Below, piece after piece: positions 26,295 through 26,303 of a stretch of 26,303 nucleotides of DNA. This stretch comes from JBMNTP01 sp050945795. Lineage in GTDB: Bacteria > Bacillota > Clostridia > Christensenellales > MGBC116941. The stretch spans positions 1 to 26,303 of the forward strand of contig JBMNTP010000029.1 of NCBI GenBank assembly GCA_050945795.1, read 5' to 3'. The position numbers and the translations under genes are program-made. The stretch's first letter is position 1, and each line of letters opens with the position of its first letter. The notes beneath the pieces are model-generated. The model was not told where the DNA came from. It did no database searches and saw only the letters and a list, made by a program, of their open reading frames with translations.

Positions 26295-26303
26295 TCCCAA
26301 TAT

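Overview
The window looks like an ordinary chromosomal segment of a Clostridia-class member of the Bacillota. The evidence is a low-GC-type 16S/23S/5S operon with tRNA-Ala(UGC) and tRNA-Ile(GAU) in the spacer, strong GGAGG or GGGGTGA ribosome binding sites, extended -10 promoters, heavy use of the AUA isoleucine codon, and a glgB-C-D-A-P glycogen cluster of the clostridial type. I cannot name a family or genus without a database comparison. The gyrB-gyrA pair with a co-oriented rRNA operon 18 kb downstream suggests a position near the replication origin on the leading strand. That is inference from typical Firmicutes gene order.

Layout: (1) 1-2635 holds the last codons of gyrB and a complete gyrA. 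(2) 2657-6012 is a four-gene surface-polysaccharide cassette: a Wzz/CpsC-like membrane protein, a small protein that looks like a BY-kinase domain without its P-loop, a GT2 glycosyltransferase, and an EpsG-like polymerase. It follows gyrA by 21 bases with no visible terminator. (3) 6028-8370 holds small metabolic and redox genes: a minus-strand C_GCAxxG_C_C protein, a 77-residue conserved hypothetical, an MBL-fold hydrolase and a VOC/glyoxalase protein. (4) 8476-18711 is the glycogen cluster glgB-glgC-glgD-glgA-glgP plus a GH13 glucan hydrolase, with ATGA start/stop overlaps at glgB/glgC and glgC/glgD. (5) 18833-20935 holds a minus-strand DUF1858 redox protein and a divergent alpha-phosphoglucomutase. 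(6) 20953-26303 holds a perfect 40-base palindromic terminator, an rRNA promoter, a boxB/boxA-like leader, 16S, tRNA-Ala, tRNA-Ile, 23S and 5S.

The glycogen genes form a full storage cycle. Phosphoglucomutase interconverts glucose-6-P and glucose-1-P, GlgC (with the probably non-catalytic GlgD) makes ADP-glucose, GlgA elongates, GlgB branches, GlgP releases glucose-1-P, and the GH13 enzyme probably trims what GlgP leaves.

I found no mobile element, CRISPR array, toxin-antitoxin pair, phage gene or defence system, and nothing I would call a new biological system. The items most worth a second look are the apparent degenerate BY-kinase partner beside gyrA, the 11-base inverted repeat before the phosphoglucomutase gene, and the rRNA leader and spacer elements that seem to combine boxA-type antitermination sequence with processing stems.
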